DNA from: Terrabacter sp. Root85
Lineage (GTDB): Bacteria; Actinomycetota; Actinomycetes; Actinomycetales; Dermatophilaceae
Assembly (NCBI RefSeq): GCF_001429185.1
Contig: NZ_LMIW01000001.1
Span: 708,439-772,438, forward strand
Direction: 5' to 3'
DNA length: 64,000 nucleotides
Shown: positions 62,495 through 64,000 of the stretch, piece by piece
How the letters are laid out: each line of letters begins with the position of its first letter
Numbering within the stretch: position 1 is the first letter of the stretch
The notes under the pieces: generated by a model
Database searches by the model: none
Seen by the model: only the letters and a program-made list of their open reading frames with translations
Told to the model about the DNA's origin: nothing
Program-made: the position numbers and the translations under genes

Positions 62495-62875
62495 GTGCTC
62501 CGACGCCTCACCCTCGCCTGCGCCACGGCCGCCCTCGCCCTCCCCCTCGCGGCCTGCGGTGGCAGCTCGCCCGCCTCGTCCCCCGAGGCCGCCGCGCACC
62601 CCGACTGGGCCGTCGTCGCCGAGCTCGTCTGCCCGTCGAGCGGCGACACCCAGGGGTCGCTGGCCGAGCACAAGATCACGTGCACGGGAGCGCAGGGCAA
62701 GCCGGTCGAGGCGGCCTTCTACGACCAAGCCGTCGAGCTCGACCGGCGGGTCAGCACGTTCGAGTGCACGAACGGCGTGAAGTCCGTGGCCGGCAAGAAC
62801 TGGATGGTGCCCGCCGTCACGGACGAGAAGGTCGTGGCCAAGCTGCTCGACGCCGGCGGCATCAACCTCTGCTGA
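62495..62875 (+). CDS. Small lipoprotein
   Basis: The 126-residue precursor has a lipoprotein signal with lipobox LAAC (Cys20) and a Ser/Ala-rich linker. The mature domain of about 85 residues holds three cysteines (LVCPSS, ITCTGA, FECTNG) and ends GGINLC with a fourth, so two disulphides are likely. I do not recognise a family. The GTG at 62495 follows AGGGA. TAGCAT at 62421-62426 is a candidate -10 box. Confidence 0.7.
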   Translation: MLRRLTLACATAALALPLAACGGSSPASSPEAAAHPDWAVVAELVCPSSGDTQGSLAEHKITCTGAQGKPVEAAFYDQAVELDRRVSTFECTNGVKSVAGKNWMVPAVTDEKVVAKLLDAGGINLC

Positions 62876-62882
62876 GCGCCGG

Positions 62883-64000
62883 TCAGTCGAAGTCCCGCAA
62901 CGCCCGGTTCTCGATGTCGCGCAGGACCTCGTCGGCACTCGCCGCGCTCACGTCGCCACGTCGGCGCGCGTCGAGCACGAGTCGGCGTTCGGCGTCGCTG
63001 GCACGTCGGAGCACGGACTCGAGCGCCCTTCCCCGTCGGGCGTCCTCGTCGTCGCGCGCTCGGGCGTGGGCCATCGTCTCCTGCGCCGAGAGGTAGCCCT
63101 CGTACTGCGCGATCGCGGCACGACGGACGTCCTCGTCGAGGGAGGCCTCCTCGTGCCTGATCTGCGCCAGGCCCGCGGTCGTGGCGCGGATCCGCAGCCG
63201 CGAGACCTCGGCCGTCTCGTCGACATCGCTGCCGACGTGGAGGTACTTCGTCAGAGGGGTGAGCGTCAGGCCCTGCACGACGAGGGTGACCAGCACGGAG
63301 ACGAGGGCAACGGTGACCACCTCGTCGCGGGCCGGAAGGGGCTCACCCGTCGCGACGACGGTCGGTAGCGCCACGGCCGAGGCCACGGTGACGACACCGC
63401 GCATGCCCGCCCACGCCACCACCGTCGACTCCCGCCAGCCGGTGGGCAGCGGGGAGTCGCGACGGCGGGCCCGAAGGCGGGCCAGCCAGGCGGCCGGGTA
63501 GATCCAGGCTGCTCTGAAGACGATGATCGTGCCGACCACGAGGGCGGCCAGACCCATGGTTCCCGCGCTCGTCTCGGTGGAGCGGATCACCGCGACGAGC
63601 TCGAAGCCCAGCAGCGCGAAGACGAGGCTGGTGATGAGGAAGTCGGAGAAGGACCAGACGGCACGTCCGAGGAGCCAGCCCGCCGAGGTGGTGGCGTCGT
63701 GACCGAAGGTGCGCAGGTAGAGACCGAGCACGAGGACGGCCAGCACGCCTGACCCGTTGAGGTGTTCCGCACCCACGTAGGCGACGAAGGGCACGAGCAC
63801 GGTCACCGTCGTCTCGGCGTAGCCGTCGTGGATACGGCCCAGTACGACCTTCGAGACGTAGCCGACGACGAGTCCGACGAGCACACCGAGGACCACCGCT
63901 TCCCCGAGCTCGAGGGCGACGTCCGCTCCCGTGATGTCTCCCGTGACGGCAGCCACGATGGCGACCTTGTAGGCGACGAGTGCTGTCGCGTCGTTGAACA
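62883..64000 (-). CDS. Na+/H+ antiporter, CPA1 family (5' end outside the window)
   Basis: About 372 C-terminal residues are present. They begin with the CPA1 motif FNDATALVAYKVAI, whose Asp-containing segment is the ion-binding site, and continue through helices with AYVGAEHLNGSGVLAVLVLGLYL, SFSDFLITSLVFALLGFELVAV and WAGMRGVVTVASAVALP. The last 120 residues are a cytosolic helical tail of charged, Ala-rich sequence ending ENRALRDFD. The reaction is exchange of cytoplasmic Na+ (or K+) for external protons. It ends 7 nt from the lipoprotein gene, on the opposite strand. The start lies beyond position 64000. Confidence 0.92.
   Translation of the reverse strand, partial: FNDATALVAYKVAIVAAVTGDITGADVALELGEAVVLGVLVGLVVGYVSKVVLGRIHDGYAETTVTVLVPFVAYVGAEHLNGSGVLAVLVLGLYLRTFGHDATTSAGWLLGRAVWSFSDFLITSLVFALLGFELVAVIRSTETSAGTMGLAALVVGTIIVFRAAWIYPAAWLARLRARRRDSPLPTGWRESTVVAWAGMRGVVTVASAVALPTVVATGEPLPARDEVVTVALVSVLVTLVVQGLTLTPLTKYLHVGSDVDETAEVSRLRIRATTAGLAQIRHEEASLDEDVRRAAIAQYEGYLSAQETMAHARARDDEDARRGRALESVLRRASDAERRLVLDARRRGDVSAASADEVLRDIENRALRDFD

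Overview
The window is a contiguous piece of a very GC-rich (by eye about 70% or more) actinobacterial chromosome. Pointers to this are near-universal G/C third codon positions, the bacterial proteasome activator Bpa with its terminal GQYL, a mycobacterial-type glutamine-hydrolysing NadE, DUF222/HNH and DUF4097 proteins, and many start codons lying 6-7 nt after a TANNNT box, which is the hallmark of leaderless actinobacterial genes. The family cannot be fixed from sequence reading alone; a member of the Intrasporangiaceae or a relative is my guess. No rRNA, tRNA, CRISPR array, insertion sequence or prophage was seen. The content is mostly ordinary chromosomal housekeeping and environmental-response genes, packed head to tail with ATGA/GTGA overlaps.

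Layout. 0-9 kb: an IclR regulator, an S51-type peptidase, a quinone oxidoreductase, Bpa, a histidine phosphatase, a membrane metallophosphoesterase, an acyl-CoA synthetase and a PH-domain protein. 9-14 kb: SulP transporter/SHOCT/DUF6325 operon, an AI-2E family exporter and a secreted SGNH esterase. 14-19.6 kb: a PYROXD2-like oxidoreductase, Tag glycosylase, GNAT, a small frameshifted gene, a CAP protein, a decayed immunity-like gene and an ArsR-SRPBCC-VOC operon. 19.6-29 kb: DUF222/HNH, PAP2 phosphatase, then a carbohydrate ABC importer with LacI regulator divergent from a glycogen-debranching-type enzyme. 29-36 kb: a TrxR-like fused flavoprotein, PaiB-like protein, an RHH regulator/DUF4097 operon and two tandem MBL-fold hydrolases. 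36-42 kb: GtrA, a GT39-type glycosyltransferase and a two-component system. 42-57 kb: a large hybrid kinase, VIT-type metal transporter, SNF2 helicase, zinc alcohol dehydrogenase, NadE, PNPOx proteins, PepSY protein and Kbl. 57.5-61.8 kb: a metacaspase and a CHAT protease in a two-gene operon. 62-64 kb: a lipoprotein and the C-terminal part of a CPA1 Na+/H+ antiporter running off the end.

Two things stand out. First, the 7-mer GTATGCC (reverse complement GGCATAC) occurs 32 times by hand count, 16 on each strand, both inside and between genes, and 15 of these extend to the 10-mer GTATGCCGTC; base composition alone would predict about six and about 0.1. Inside genes it uses otherwise rare codons (TAT, GCA). 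Second, the caspase-CHAT pair at 57.9-61.8 kb is a compact two-protease module whose CHAT member carries an N-terminal segment resembling the nucleotide/ADP-ribose-type fold of leucine aminopeptidases, which makes it a candidate regulated-suicide or conflict system. Smaller structural curiosities are -10 boxes built from the stop codon of the gene before, three convergent gene pairs that overlap by exactly 11 nt, and tandem repeats seeded on stop codons that place TGA in all three frames.
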